Source of the DNA: Clostridiales bacterium
GTDB taxonomy: Bacteria; Bacillota; Clostridia; Oscillospirales; Acutalibacteraceae
Reading direction: 5' to 3'
DNA: 32,704 bases
Assembly: GCA_024693205.1 (NCBI GenBank)
Contig: JAILLJ010000027.1
Span: 1-32,704, forward strand
In this document: positions 26,801-32,704 of the stretch, one piece after another
Layout of the letters: every line of letters starts with the position of its first letter
How positions within the stretch are numbered: the stretch's first letter is position 1
Translations under genes and position numbers: made by a program
The notes under the pieces: model-generated
What the model was told of the DNA's origin: nothing
What the model saw: the letters and a program-made list of their open reading frames with translations, nothing else
Databases searched by the model: none

Positions 26801-27083
26801 CGAAATCAAAAAGATAAAACAGTCCGTGCCCGCGACGGCGATCCATGACGGAAAGCCGGAGTCGTTCCTGCGCTGTGTTTCTGCGGCGACGTCTGTTAAA
26901 AACATCGCCAACACTGCGGCGCTCTTTGAAATGATCGGAGCAGCCCTCGGACTTTTGCTCTTCATCATCTTGCTTCTTGCCGTCGGCCTTTCGGGCGTCG
27001 GCTCGCTGACGGTGATACTCTTTACTCTCCTTTGGACAGCCGTAGCGGCAGGCTTCGGGATAGTAAGAAATCTTAAACGTTAA
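23874..27083 (+). CDS. P1B-type ATPase-like membrane protein without catalytic motifs, long disordered N terminus
   Basis: A 1069-aa protein. Residues 1-520 are acidic and low in hydrophobics, probably disordered and cytosolic, with two similar short motifs DEIDRIL (14-20) and SEINRLL (47-53). Residues 521-1069 follow the layout of a heavy-metal P-type ATPase: four membrane helices (about 523-635), a short loop instead of an actuator domain, two helices (about 705-760), a soluble P/N-like region (about 780-1005) and two final helices. The signature residues are lost: no TGES; the metal-site CPC is MPA (747-749); DKTGT is NSADL, with N791 for the phosphorylated Asp; TGDN is TDCN (943-946); GDGxND is reduced to HDGK. 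A GNRNLL segment still resembles the N domain. It is very unlikely to pump ions; a structural or sensing role is inference. Coupled to rlmB by a four-base overlap. Confidence 0.88.
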   Translation: MSDRYVSGSGDGNDEIDRILAEVNKQNMERSAYDNDTLAPRKQWTDSEINRLLGKDDPTAGISDYDFPEPEDLTYVPEVVDDLSFNVPKDSSEPETVTPDEKSETSDEPREAIPVFTVEETDDTSAENIDISADETATEVPFEVQGNEEPTDIFSSERPSEKAPEQAVKRERGFFGKKPVRQEQQPFTTNQLRASGLGKSTDPSRAATPRTTHIPQPTEDVRQSLNSDATKTFRPIRPGQSRAPQGRQGVRGNRPDRIGAGQRSAVLNTAGSQNKKTSPDVTEDVDIYSDSSIARKFENMRENAGRDGKRKGPRTVKLQTDGENLFPVYDGEMHNEQRERFMRKVEYKHPDEDYDPKTDKTPIEEPGVIVKEGKTDEKTGLVEVPQIRFADNMLRDAKEGKTIVAETKEPKPAPKEKESEMVDGQITLRGFSFSDDVEKVDEKQVEGELSSKRQEKAKNFRIMKFASEYETDLPKPYEDEEEKDEETGPGEGEEGNNAEPTEYTHPSERMKIGHSLLKTRRSLMISTLGVGVIDLILIILSQVAKNSMNADVIFAVSTFLLSGAAALCINSVIAGFKALFTGKPNEDSAVSIVLAFAFIHSILAFIFSSSLGEASIYCAASVFLLLLSRASKILANSATLKNFKFCAFKDSESIYGIQNFDDKNTSFEIGRSLLLGDPELRYSCRAKFPSDFIKYSNLQNPTEKVAKLLIPAAAGISFIVAIIGWIKSDGVLMSAFTSFVGALCISMPACASLAVTLPFFIESGKLTQSGGMIASPGAAAICSSANAVVINSADLYDGDHCKMFGFKDYKATNIKDILLYAAAMVIGSGGPLTTEFEKIIEHSNILLPPVKSLKYEEKLGLTAWIRGQRVLLGNRNLLINHSIETPPKGAEQKYTETGKRVLYMAIENRLAIMLVVGYAENESLRPYLRRLIEDGKNILVSVTDCNITEEFINEGFGLPPGCVKIISPTAAAMFGDEIKKIKQSVPATAIHDGKPESFLRCVSAATSVKNIANTAALFEMIGAALGLLLFIILLLAVGLSGVGSLTVILFTLLWTAVAAGFGIVRNLKR

Positions 27084-27092
27084 TTGATCGGT

Positions 27093-27133
27093 AAAAAAAG
27101 GACTGAGGCGAAAGATCGTCTCAGTCCTTTTTA
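27093..27133. terminator. Bidirectional intrinsic terminator between the converging rlmB and gdhA units
   Basis: The stem AAAAAGGACTGAG/CTCAGTCCTTTTT with a 12-base loop, with A and T runs on either side, so it works on both strands. It lies 10 bp after the pseudo-ATPase stop and 24 bp after the gdhA stop. Confidence 0.95.
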
Positions 27134-27156
27134 AGTTGTTGATTAACAGTTTATTA

Positions 27157-28500
27157 TTATACGAGGCCTTCCGACATCATTGCGTCAGCGACCTTGATAA
27201 ATCCGGCAATGTTCGCGCCGGCGACAAGATCGTCGCCGAAGCCGTATTTCTGTGCCGCTTCAACGGAGTTTTGGAAGATGTTTTTCATAATGCCCTGAAG
27301 CTTCTCGTCGACCTCTTCGGAGGTCCAGTTGTAACGCATGGAGTTCTGTGACATCTCAAGACCGGAGACCGATACGCCGCCGGCATTTACTGCCTTTGAG
27401 GGAGCGATGATAACGCCGTTCTCCTTGAGGTATTCCGTAGCTTCGGCAGTCGTGGGCATATTGGCGACCTCGACGTAATATTTCACGCCGTTTTTGACCA
27501 TGTTCTTGGCGTCCTCGATACCGACTTCATTCTGTGTCGCGCAGGGCATCGGGATATCGACCTTGACCTCCCAGGGCTTCTTGCCGGCATAGAACGGCAC
27601 GCCGAACTTATCCGCGTAATCCTGAACCTTGTTGCGGCAGGAAGCGCGCATTTCAAGAAGATAATCTATCTTTTCCTTTGTATTTACGCCGTCGGCGTCA
27701 TAGATATATCCGTCGGGGCCGGAGAGGGTAACTACCTTGCCGCCGAGATCCGTGATCTTTTGGACCGTGCCCCACGCCACGTTGCCGAATCCGGAAACCG
27801 CGAACGTTTTGCCCTCTATCGTGTCGCCGAAGTGTTTGAGCATTTCGACTACGTAATATGTTGCGCCGAAGCCTGTCGCCTCGGGACGTACAAGAGAACC
27901 GCCGAAGGGAAGTCCCTTGCCTGTAAGAACGCCCGTGAACTCGTTGCGAAGGCGTTTATACTGGCCGTAAAGATATCCGATCTCTCTTCCGCCGACGCCG
28001 ATATCGCCTGCGGGAACGTCTGTGTTGGGGCCGATATGACGGCAAAGCTCCGTCATGAAGCTCTGGCAGAAACGCATTACCTCAGCGTCGGATTTACCCT
28101 TGGGGTCAAAGTCCGAGCCGCCCTTGCCGCCGCCCATCGGGAGACCGGTAAGGCTGTTTTTGAAGATCTGTTCAAATCCGAGAAATTTGATAATGCCGAT
28201 GTAGACCGAGGGATGGAAACGAAGTCCGCCCTTGTAGGGGCCTATTGCGCTGTTGAACTGAACTCTGTAGCCGCGGTTTACCTGTACCTTGCCGTTGTCG
28301 TCAGTCCAGACGACGCGGAACGATACCTGTCTTTCGGGCTCGACAAGTCTTTCGAGAAGGCCTGCCGCTTCGTACTCCGGGTGTGCGTCTATTACAGGGC
28401 CGAGAGAAGAAAGAACTTCTTCGACGGTCTGAACAAACTCAGGCTCGGAAGCGTTTTTCTTTTTTGTTTCGTTGATTACCTTTTCAAGATACGCGTTCAT
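27157..28500 (-). CDS. gdhA: NADP-type glutamate dehydrogenase
   Basis: A cytosolic enzyme interconverting glutamate with 2-oxoglutarate and ammonia; the subfamily is usually NADP-linked and assimilatory. The 447-aa product has the signature blocks in order: SFRVVWTDDNGKVQVNRGYR, GPYKGGLRFHP, LPMGGGKGGSDFDPKGK with the catalytic lysine K126, DVPAGDIGVGGREIGYL, and the nucleotide-binding AVSGFGNVAWGT. GGAGG lies nine bases before the ATG. It is a single-gene unit with its own strong promoter, which carries a dyad, and the shared terminator downstream. Cofactor preference is inferred from the family. Confidence 0.97.
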   Translation of the reverse strand: MNAYLEKVINETKKKNASEPEFVQTVEEVLSSLGPVIDAHPEYEAAGLLERLVEPERQVSFRVVWTDDNGKVQVNRGYRVQFNSAIGPYKGGLRFHPSVYIGIIKFLGFEQIFKNSLTGLPMGGGKGGSDFDPKGKSDAEVMRFCQSFMTELCRHIGPNTDVPAGDIGVGGREIGYLYGQYKRLRNEFTGVLTGKGLPFGGSLVRPEATGFGATYYVVEMLKHFGDTIEGKTFAVSGFGNVAWGTVQKITDLGGKVVTLSGPDGYIYDADGVNTKEKIDYLLEMRASCRNKVQDYADKFGVPFYAGKKPWEVKVDIPMPCATQNEVGIEDAKNMVKNGVKYYVEVANMPTTAEATEYLKENGVIIAPSKAVNAGGVSVSGLEMSQNSMRYNWTSEEVDEKLQGIMKNIFQNSVEAAQKYGFGDDLVAGANIAGFIKVADAMMSEGLV

Positions 28501-28566
28501 TAATTCTTACCTCCAAATATCGTGTTATTAAGCGGTCGATTTAAGCCGCTAAAGCAAAACACATAC

Positions 28567-28590
28567 AATTATAGTCTTCCAACTATAATT
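28567..28590. promoter_or_regulatory. Dyad overlapping the gdhA promoter, candidate operator
   Basis: AATTATAGT, six bases, ACTATAATT: a perfect 9-bp inverted repeat that fills the spacer between the gdhA -35 and -10 boxes and includes the whole -10. A protein bound here would exclude RNA polymerase or remodel the spacer. The regulator is unknown. Confidence 0.6.
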
Positions 28591-28596
28591 ATTCAA
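28568..28596 (-). promoter_or_regulatory. Sigma-A promoter of gdhA
   Basis: On the minus strand, TTGAAT (28596-28591) and consensus TATAAT (28573-28568), spacing 17. The -35 is only about a dozen bases past the stop of the flavin-reductase-like gene, and no terminator separates the folate cluster from gdhA, so read-through is possible. The leader (28501-28560) holds a weak 5-bp AGCGG/CCGCT hairpin. Confidence 0.88.
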
Positions 28597-28607
28597 GCAT
28601 TTTTTTG

Positions 28608-29108
28608 TTATTTCTGCAACGTTTTCACAATTTCACCTACAAAGACCTTGTGATAATCTCCGTTTTTGTAGTTATCGTCAATGGATCTGTCGAGGAATCC
28701 GTCGGGTAAAATATCAAAAACGGCGATTTTTTTGCATACCAAAACCGTTTCGGCTTCATCGAAAAAAACAGCGTCTCCGTAGGAAGCGGGAGTAAGACCG
28801 GTCGCCGCCGCTTTGTCGACGTCTCTGCCGCTTTTTGAGCCGCAGAACGCAAGCTCCTTTTTATATTTTCCGCCGAAAAAGCTTAAAGTAAAGAAGTCCT
28901 CTCTGTTAATGAATTCGAGCGTATATCTCTGAGGGCGAATAAATATGAACGCGACGTCGCGTCCCCAAAGCTCGCCCAGGCCGCCCCAGCTGACGGTCAT
29001 GGTGTTGAATTTTTTGTTATCTCCTGCCGTTACGAGCGCCCAATCGTCGGAGATCATTTTAACGGCGCTTTCCTTTATCTCTCGTATGTTTGTTTCTTTA
29101 AATGACAT
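28608..29108 (-). CDS. Flavin reductase-like FMN-binding protein
   Basis: A 166-aa protein of the flavin reductase-like/FMN-binding split-barrel family, probably a cytosolic homodimer. Characteristic stretches are WALVTAGDNKKFNTMTVSWGGLGELWG, IFIRPQRYTLEFINREDFFTLSFF and a C-terminal HKVFVGEIV. GGAG lies eight bases before ATG 29108-29106. The gene follows folK after 46 bp, and a hairpin repeat fills most of that gap, ending a few bases before the ribosome site. The substrate is unknown; the family reduces free flavins or uses bound FMN in electron transfer. Confidence 0.9.
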   Translation of the reverse strand: MSFKETNIREIKESAVKMISDDWALVTAGDNKKFNTMTVSWGGLGELWGRDVAFIFIRPQRYTLEFINREDFFTLSFFGGKYKKELAFCGSKSGRDVDKAAATGLTPASYGDAVFFDEAETVLVCKKIAVFDILPDGFLDRSIDDNYKNGDYHKVFVGEIVKTLQK

Positions 29109-29121
29109 GATAGCATCTCCT

Positions 29122-29157
29122 TAAAGGCGTACGCCGCGACTGTGCGGCGTTGCCTTA
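29122..29157. repeat. Small TA-flanked hairpin repeat, related to the end of the grpE-dnaK element
   Basis: A 36-bp element bounded by TA on both sides. It is almost identical to the right end of the element at 3129-3296 (both begin AAGGCGTACGCCGCGA and end TTGCCTTA). It folds as AAGGC/GCCTT and CGCCGC/GCGGCG stems. The folK TAA stop is built from its terminal TA plus the next base, the same junction as at grpE. Its other end abuts the Shine-Dalgarno of the flavin-reductase gene. Confidence 0.7.
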
Positions 29158-29649
29158 ATAATCGTTTAATGTAAACAGCGTTTCACGGACGCCGGATTTG
29201 TCGATATCGCGCAGCGCAGGCGCGAAATAAAGACCGAGCGCCCTGCCGGCGGGAAACAGGTCGCCGAGAGGAACAAGCACAAACGCCCTTTTCAGTATGC
29301 CCGGATGAGGGAGCGTCAGCTCGAACGATTCGTCCCTGATGTTTTCAAAAAGCAGAAGATCGAGGTCTATCGTCCTCGGGCCGTCCTTTACCGTCCTTAG
29401 CCGACCCATAGCCGCCTCTATCCCGAGACAGGCGCCTAAAAGCGCTCTCGGAGTAAGGCGCGTCTCGATGAGTATCGCCGCGTTGAAAAAGTCGGGTTGA
29501 ATGACCTCCCCGACGGGTACGGTCTCGTATATTTTTGACAGCCCTACGACCTGTGTTCCGGGAAGAAGAGATACAGCCTTGACAGCCGCCTTTAAATTTG
29601 TGGGGCTGTCTCCGAGATTGGAGCCGAGTCCTATAACAGCTTTACTCAT
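29155..29649 (-). CDS. folK: HPPK, 2-amino-4-hydroxy-6-hydroxymethyldihydropteridine pyrophosphokinase
   Basis: A cytosolic folate-pathway enzyme that transfers pyrophosphate from ATP to 6-hydroxymethyl-dihydropterin. The 164-aa product is normal length. Motifs: AVIGLGSNLGDSPTNL, SKIYETVPVG, QPDFFNAAILIET, and the catalytic block GPRTIDLDLLLF with its two magnesium-binding aspartates, then LPHP. AAAGGA precedes the ATG. It lies 22 bp after the folP-folB fusion. Its stop codon is formed at the edge of the small hairpin repeat. Confidence 0.96.
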   Translation of the reverse strand: MSKAVIGLGSNLGDSPTNLKAAVKAVSLLPGTQVVGLSKIYETVPVGEVIQPDFFNAAILIETRLTPRALLGACLGIEAAMGRLRTVKDGPRTIDLDLLLFENIRDESFELTLPHPGILKRAFVLVPLGDLFPAGRALGLYFAPALRDIDKSGVRETLFTLNDY

Positions 29650-29671
29650 TTTTTCAGTCCTTTACCGTTTA

Positions 29672-30886
29672 TTATCTTTCGCGTACTATTTCCGCGGCGA
29701 CAAAACCGAAGTCTGCGTTTATCGGCGCTTCGGGTTTTTTAAGAGTTATGCGAAGTTTTCTTATCGCGGGAAATTCGTCAAAAACAGCGTCCGATACTTT
29801 TTGCGCCGCCTTTTCAATAAGGTCGTATTTGTTTTCGGTCATCGCGCGTTTGACCGTCTTTATTATTTTGGCGTAGTTTACCGTATCGCCGAGGTCGTCG
29901 GAATAACACGCTTTTCTTACCGCCGCGTCGGCATAAATATCAAGGATAAAATTCTGGCCGTCGGTCTTTTCCTCGGGATTTACTCCGTGATACGCAAAGA
30001 TTTTAAGTCCCTCTATGATTATCCTGTCCGTTTGTTCATCGTCTGTTTTTCGATATCTCACGATGCGGTCGGCTGTCAAAGCTCCGCCGACAGCCGAAAA
30101 GACGTCGTGGGCGCGGATGATATCGGCTCCTCCGGCTATCGCGAGAGTGTGTGCCGCAACGGTGCCTGCGTCGCGCTTTGAAGGCTCGCTTTCGCCTGTC
30201 ACTTCGCCTATGAATCTCTTTCTTGAAGCTCCGACGAGAAGCGCGCAGCCGAGCGTGTTTATCTTTTTCAGATCTCCCAAGAGATAGGCGTCGTCATCAC
30301 GGCTTTTTCCGAAGCCTATCCCGACGTCGAGGCAGATGCTTTTTTTATCTATACCGCACATCTCCGCCGCAGAGACAGCGCTTTTGAAAAACGAGTTTAC
30401 CGAGCCGATGATATCTTTTGTGCATGAGCTTTCGGCGTTTGAGTCGCCGCCGTGAACGATCACCCAGCCTGCGCCGTATTCTTTGATGAGCTTTGCCATT
30501 TCGGGATCGAATTTTCCGCTGACGTCGTTTATTATCGCCGCGCCGTGTTCGAGGGCGTAGCGCGCTGTTTCGACGTTGTAGGTATCTGCCGATATGGGAA
30601 CGGAGATCTCTTTTGAAAGAAGCGGCAAAACGCCTCTCAGCCTCGATATTTCTTCCTCGGGGCTTATTATTTCGGCTCCCGGTCTTGTCGACATGGCTCC
30701 GACGTCGATGATATCGGCGCCGGTGTTTTGCATCGACACGGCATGGCTCACGGCGCTTTCGGGCGAAAAATATTTTCCGCCGTCCGAAAACGAATCGGGC
30801 GTCACGTTGAGTATCCCCATGACATATGTTTTTTTATTAAGTAAAAAGGAAAAATTCTTCCCGCAAAAATATTCCGGCACGTTCAT
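29672..30886 (-). CDS. folP-folB: Bifunctional dihydropteroate synthase / dihydroneopterin aldolase
   Basis: A 404-aa fusion of two folate enzymes. Residues about 17-275 are dihydropteroate synthase (joins HPPK product to p-aminobenzoate): GILNVTPDSFSDGGKY, DIIDVGAMSTRPGAE, INDVSG, LDVGIGFGKS and VGASRKRFIGE are all present. Residues 287-404 are dihydroneopterin aldolase: IFAYHGVNPEEKTDGQNF, VNYAKI and the catalytic-lysine region ITLKKPEAPI. Both active sites look complete. I chose ATG 30886-30884, with GAGAG nine bases upstream; a TTG at 30895 is in frame but has the purine run too close. The fusion puts the FolB, FolP and FolK steps into two adjacent genes behind folE. Confidence 0.95.
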   Translation of the reverse strand: MNVPEYFCGKNFSFLLNKKTYVMGILNVTPDSFSDGGKYFSPESAVSHAVSMQNTGADIIDVGAMSTRPGAEIISPEEEISRLRGVLPLLSKEISVPISADTYNVETARYALEHGAAIINDVSGKFDPEMAKLIKEYGAGWVIVHGGDSNAESSCTKDIIGSVNSFFKSAVSAAEMCGIDKKSICLDVGIGFGKSRDDDAYLLGDLKKINTLGCALLVGASRKRFIGEVTGESEPSKRDAGTVAAHTLAIAGGADIIRAHDVFSAVGGALTADRIVRYRKTDDEQTDRIIIEGLKIFAYHGVNPEEKTDGQNFILDIYADAAVRKACYSDDLGDTVNYAKIIKTVKRAMTENKYDLIEKAAQKVSDAVFDEFPAIRKLRITLKKPEAPINADFGFVAAEIVRER

Positions 30887-30916
30887 TTTTTTCAACTCTC
30901 AGCTTATTATATCGGT

Positions 30917-31480
30917 TTATTTTTGTCCTTTGAGAAGAGTCATGACCTCGGCTCTTGTTCTCGCGTCGCTTCGCATCATTCCTCTTAACGCGGAGGTCTG
31001 CGTTTCACTGCCTGCCGCGCGCGCTCCGCGCATCGTCATACAGAGGTGCTGAGCCTCGATGACGACCGCCACTCCCTTCGGAGAAAGCTCGGCAAAGAGG
31101 AAATCGGCTATCTGCGCCGTAAGGCGTTCCTGGAGCTGAGGACGCTTTGCGAAGGTGTCGACTATCCTCGCGAGCTTGGAAAGCCCTATCACCTTACCGT
31201 CGTTGGGGATGTACGCGATATGCGCCTTTCCCATGAATGGGATCAGATGATGCTCGCACATCGAATAGAGCGGTATATCGCGGACGATCACCATTTCGTC
31301 GTTGTTGTTTTCGTTAAAAATTTTAAGATGTCTTTTCGGGTCGTCCTCGAGTCCCGAAAAAATCTCTTCATACATCCTCGCGACTCTCGCGGGAGTTTCG
31401 ACAAGCCCTTCTCTGTCGGGGTCTTCGCCGATGGCGATAAGTATATCGCGCACAGCGTTTTCGATTTTTTGTTTATCCAT
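30917..31480 (-). CDS. folE: GTP cyclohydrolase I
   Basis: A cytosolic enzyme that opens GTP to 7,8-dihydroneopterin triphosphate, the first step of folate synthesis. The 187-aa product has the zinc ligands C75 and H78 ([11 protein letters not shown]) and C147 ([10 protein letters not shown]), plus the conserved [23 protein letters not shown]. Its ATG directly follows the TGA of the upstream gene (TGAATG), with AGGAG ten bases before it, so it is coupled to that gene. The folP-folB fusion follows after 30 bp. Confidence 0.97.
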   Translation of the reverse strand: MDKQKIENAVRDILIAIGEDPDREGLVETPARVARMYEEIFSGLEDDPKRHLKIFNENNNDEMVIVRDIPLYSMCEHHLIPFMGKAHIAYIPNDGKVIGLSKLARIVDTFAKRPQLQERLTAQIADFLFAELSPKGVAVVIEAQHLCMTMRGARAAGSETQTSALRGMMRSDARTRAEVMTLLKGQK

Positions 31481-32704
31481 TCAGCTTCTTCTCCTGTTCC
31501 TTGTCCGCGCCGCATCACAGTAGTTTACGCCGCTGAAATTAACGCTGTCGATGACACGCCCGAGAAGCGTGTCGCAGACAACTATATTCAGTCCGTCAAG
31601 ATCAAGTGAATAATCGACGCCGTCTATTGTTATCCGGCATTCCCCGTCGTTTTCTCCGCCGGATATCTCAAACGTCATACCGTTTACATGATATGTCAAA
31701 ATACCGTCTTTGTTTTCGGAAATGAAGGCGGTATTTCCTTTATAGACTCCGTTTTTAAAGACGGAATTTGATATGAACGGATAGGTTATGCCCGGCGTCG
31801 TATCCGTTTTGCCGTCGTCGTTTTTAAGGGCGACGGAGACGATATATCTTTCGTCCGAGATGATATCGAGATAATCCGAAAGATCCGTTTCGCCCTTTAT
31901 CGGATAAGCTTCAGATGAAAAGACGGAATAGTCAAATTCTTCGGTAAGCGTTTTGATCTTTGACAGCTCCGACATGTAGTTTTCCTTTGTCAGAAGCCCT
32001 TCGCCTTTTGACATTTTCTCCGTTATTTTATCGGAGACGAGCGGAGAAAAATGCTGGCTGTCGACGTAATTATAAAGGTTTCCGATCATATCCCTTTCGG
32101 TCTGGAAGCAAAACATCCTGACATTTTTATAAGCCGAGAGCATTTCAAACGCCTTTTGATAGACGCTGAGCATCGTATCGGTATATCCGCTTTCATAGCG
32201 CTCCCTGAGATAAACGATGCTTTTGGGCGGGATAAAAAGATAAAATTCGACGCCTTGATATTTTTCCGCGATATCTTTAATAAAGCTGTTCATGTTCGCG
32301 TCGAAGAAACGCAAATTATAATTTTTTACGTCGGACGGCGCTGTCGGCTTTTCGGTCATCACGATGTCTTTTGCGTCGGACAGTATCGCAAATTCTCTTA
32401 AATAATACTGGTTTGAACTTAAATATACGTCGTCGAGCGAATCGGTCTTTTCTTTTTTTGAAGTCTTGATGAGGACCTTTCCGATCTTTTCTATAAGGAT
32501 ACTTTTATTCAAGACGTATTTGACGTCGTTGAAAACGTTACTGTCGTAAAGGTGCCACGGAAGCTCATAGATATCGCTTGAAGCGTCGGAGGATATCAGC
32601 TCCGCGTCGAAATTCATGATAACCGTTTTGAGATTTTTATTTTTTTTGAGCGCGACGCCGAGGACCTTTGAAATATTTTCAAAGCCTATCCCGCAAAGCG
32701 GAGC
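31481..32704 (-). CDS. SGNH-hydrolase-like (DltD/AlgX-type) protein, N terminus cut off by window edge
   Basis: The reading frame is open to the right edge, so the start lies outside; the ATG at 32617 is internal. At least 407 codons are visible. Several stretches recall a clostridial family of SGNH-fold proteins: LKKNKNLKTVIMNFDAEL, WHLYDSNVFNDVKYVLN, FYLFIPPKSIVYLRERYE and, near 32050, YVDSQHFSPLVSDKI, the D-x-x-H block expected near the end of the SGNH core. The last 160 residues are a beta-rich domain. Relatives modify exopolysaccharide or wall polymers (acetylation or alanylation), usually outside the membrane, behind an N-terminal anchor not seen here. The stop abuts the folE start, so a cell-envelope-type gene seems to lead the folate transcript. 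Function is inferred from resemblance only. Confidence 0.75.
   Translation of the reverse strand, partial: APLCGIGFENISKVLGVALKKNKNLKTVIMNFDAELISSDASSDIYELPWHLYDSNVFNDVKYVLNKSILIEKIGKVLIKTSKKEKTDSLDDVYLSSNQYYLREFAILSDAKDIVMTEKPTAPSDVKNYNLRFFDANMNSFIKDIAEKYQGVEFYLFIPPKSIVYLRERYESGYTDTMLSVYQKAFEMLSAYKNVRMFCFQTERDMIGNLYNYVDSQHFSPLVSDKITEKMSKGEGLLTKENYMSELSKIKTLTEEFDYSVFSSEAYPIKGETDLSDYLDIISDERYIVSVALKNDDGKTDTTPGITYPFISNSVFKNGVYKGNTAFISENKDGILTYHVNGMTFEISGGENDGECRITIDGVDYSLDLDGLNIVVCDTLLGRVIDSVNFSGVNYCDAARTRNRRRS

Overview
The window looks like chromosome from a low-to-mid GC Gram-positive anaerobe of class Clostridia, probably an Oscillospirales-like gut or rumen lineage. The support is an hrcA-grpE-dnaK-dnaJ operon behind a perfect CIRCE operator, a zapA/U32-peptidase pair, DUF1846, a SpoIIE remnant, NADP-type glutamate dehydrogenase, good sigma-A promoters, and several TTG/GTG starts with clear Shine-Dalgarno sites. 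This is inferred from gene content; no rRNA, tRNA or CRISPR array was seen.

Layout. 1-5002 (minus): heat-shock operon hrcA, grpE, dnaK, dnaJ (dnaJ runs off the left edge), with a 168-bp fold-back MITE-like element between grpE and dnaK. 5105-9144 (plus): a self-contained four-gene sugar operon, two Gfo/Idh/MocA oxidoreductases flanking two xylose-isomerase-like TIM barrels, with its own promoter, a leader palindrome and a strong terminator. 9242-15485 (plus): murC followed by a 1580-codon fusion of a complete GH2 beta-galactosidase to a class-C-beta-lactamase-like serine hydrolase. 15492-17005 (plus): a lipoprotein and a YgjP/DUF45-type zinc peptidase. 17011-17631 (minus): nitroreductase. 17639-21929 (plus): a small Cys-rich protein, then DUF1846, zapA and a U32 peptidase. 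21930-22137: non-coding, hairpin-rich, with a 27-bp tandem repeat. 22138-22886 (minus): spoIIE reduced by a large internal deletion to its first and last parts. 23026-27133 (plus): rlmB translationally coupled to a 1069-aa protein, a long acidic disordered region on a P1B-ATPase-like membrane core that lacks the catalytic motifs. 27157-28596 (minus): gdhA with a dyad over its promoter. 28608-32704 (minus): flavin-reductase-like protein, folK, a folP-folB fusion, folE and a partial SGNH-hydrolase-like protein.

How it fits together. Chaperones, folate synthesis, MurC, RlmB, ZapA and GDH are housekeeping. The accessory content is carbohydrate-directed: the oxidoreductase/isomerase cassette resembles systems that oxidise glycosides at C3 and then isomerise or eliminate, and the LacZ-serine hydrolase fusion suggests coupled deglycosylation and ester or amide hydrolysis, both apparently cytosolic. 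The deleted spoIIE suggests the lineage has lost or is losing sporulation, unless it is an assembly artefact. Three loci share the end of one TA-flanked hairpin element, each time at the stop codon of a minus-strand gene. The best candidates for something undescribed are the pseudo-P-type ATPase, the LacZ-serine hydrolase fusion with a possible internal start, and the sugar cassette.
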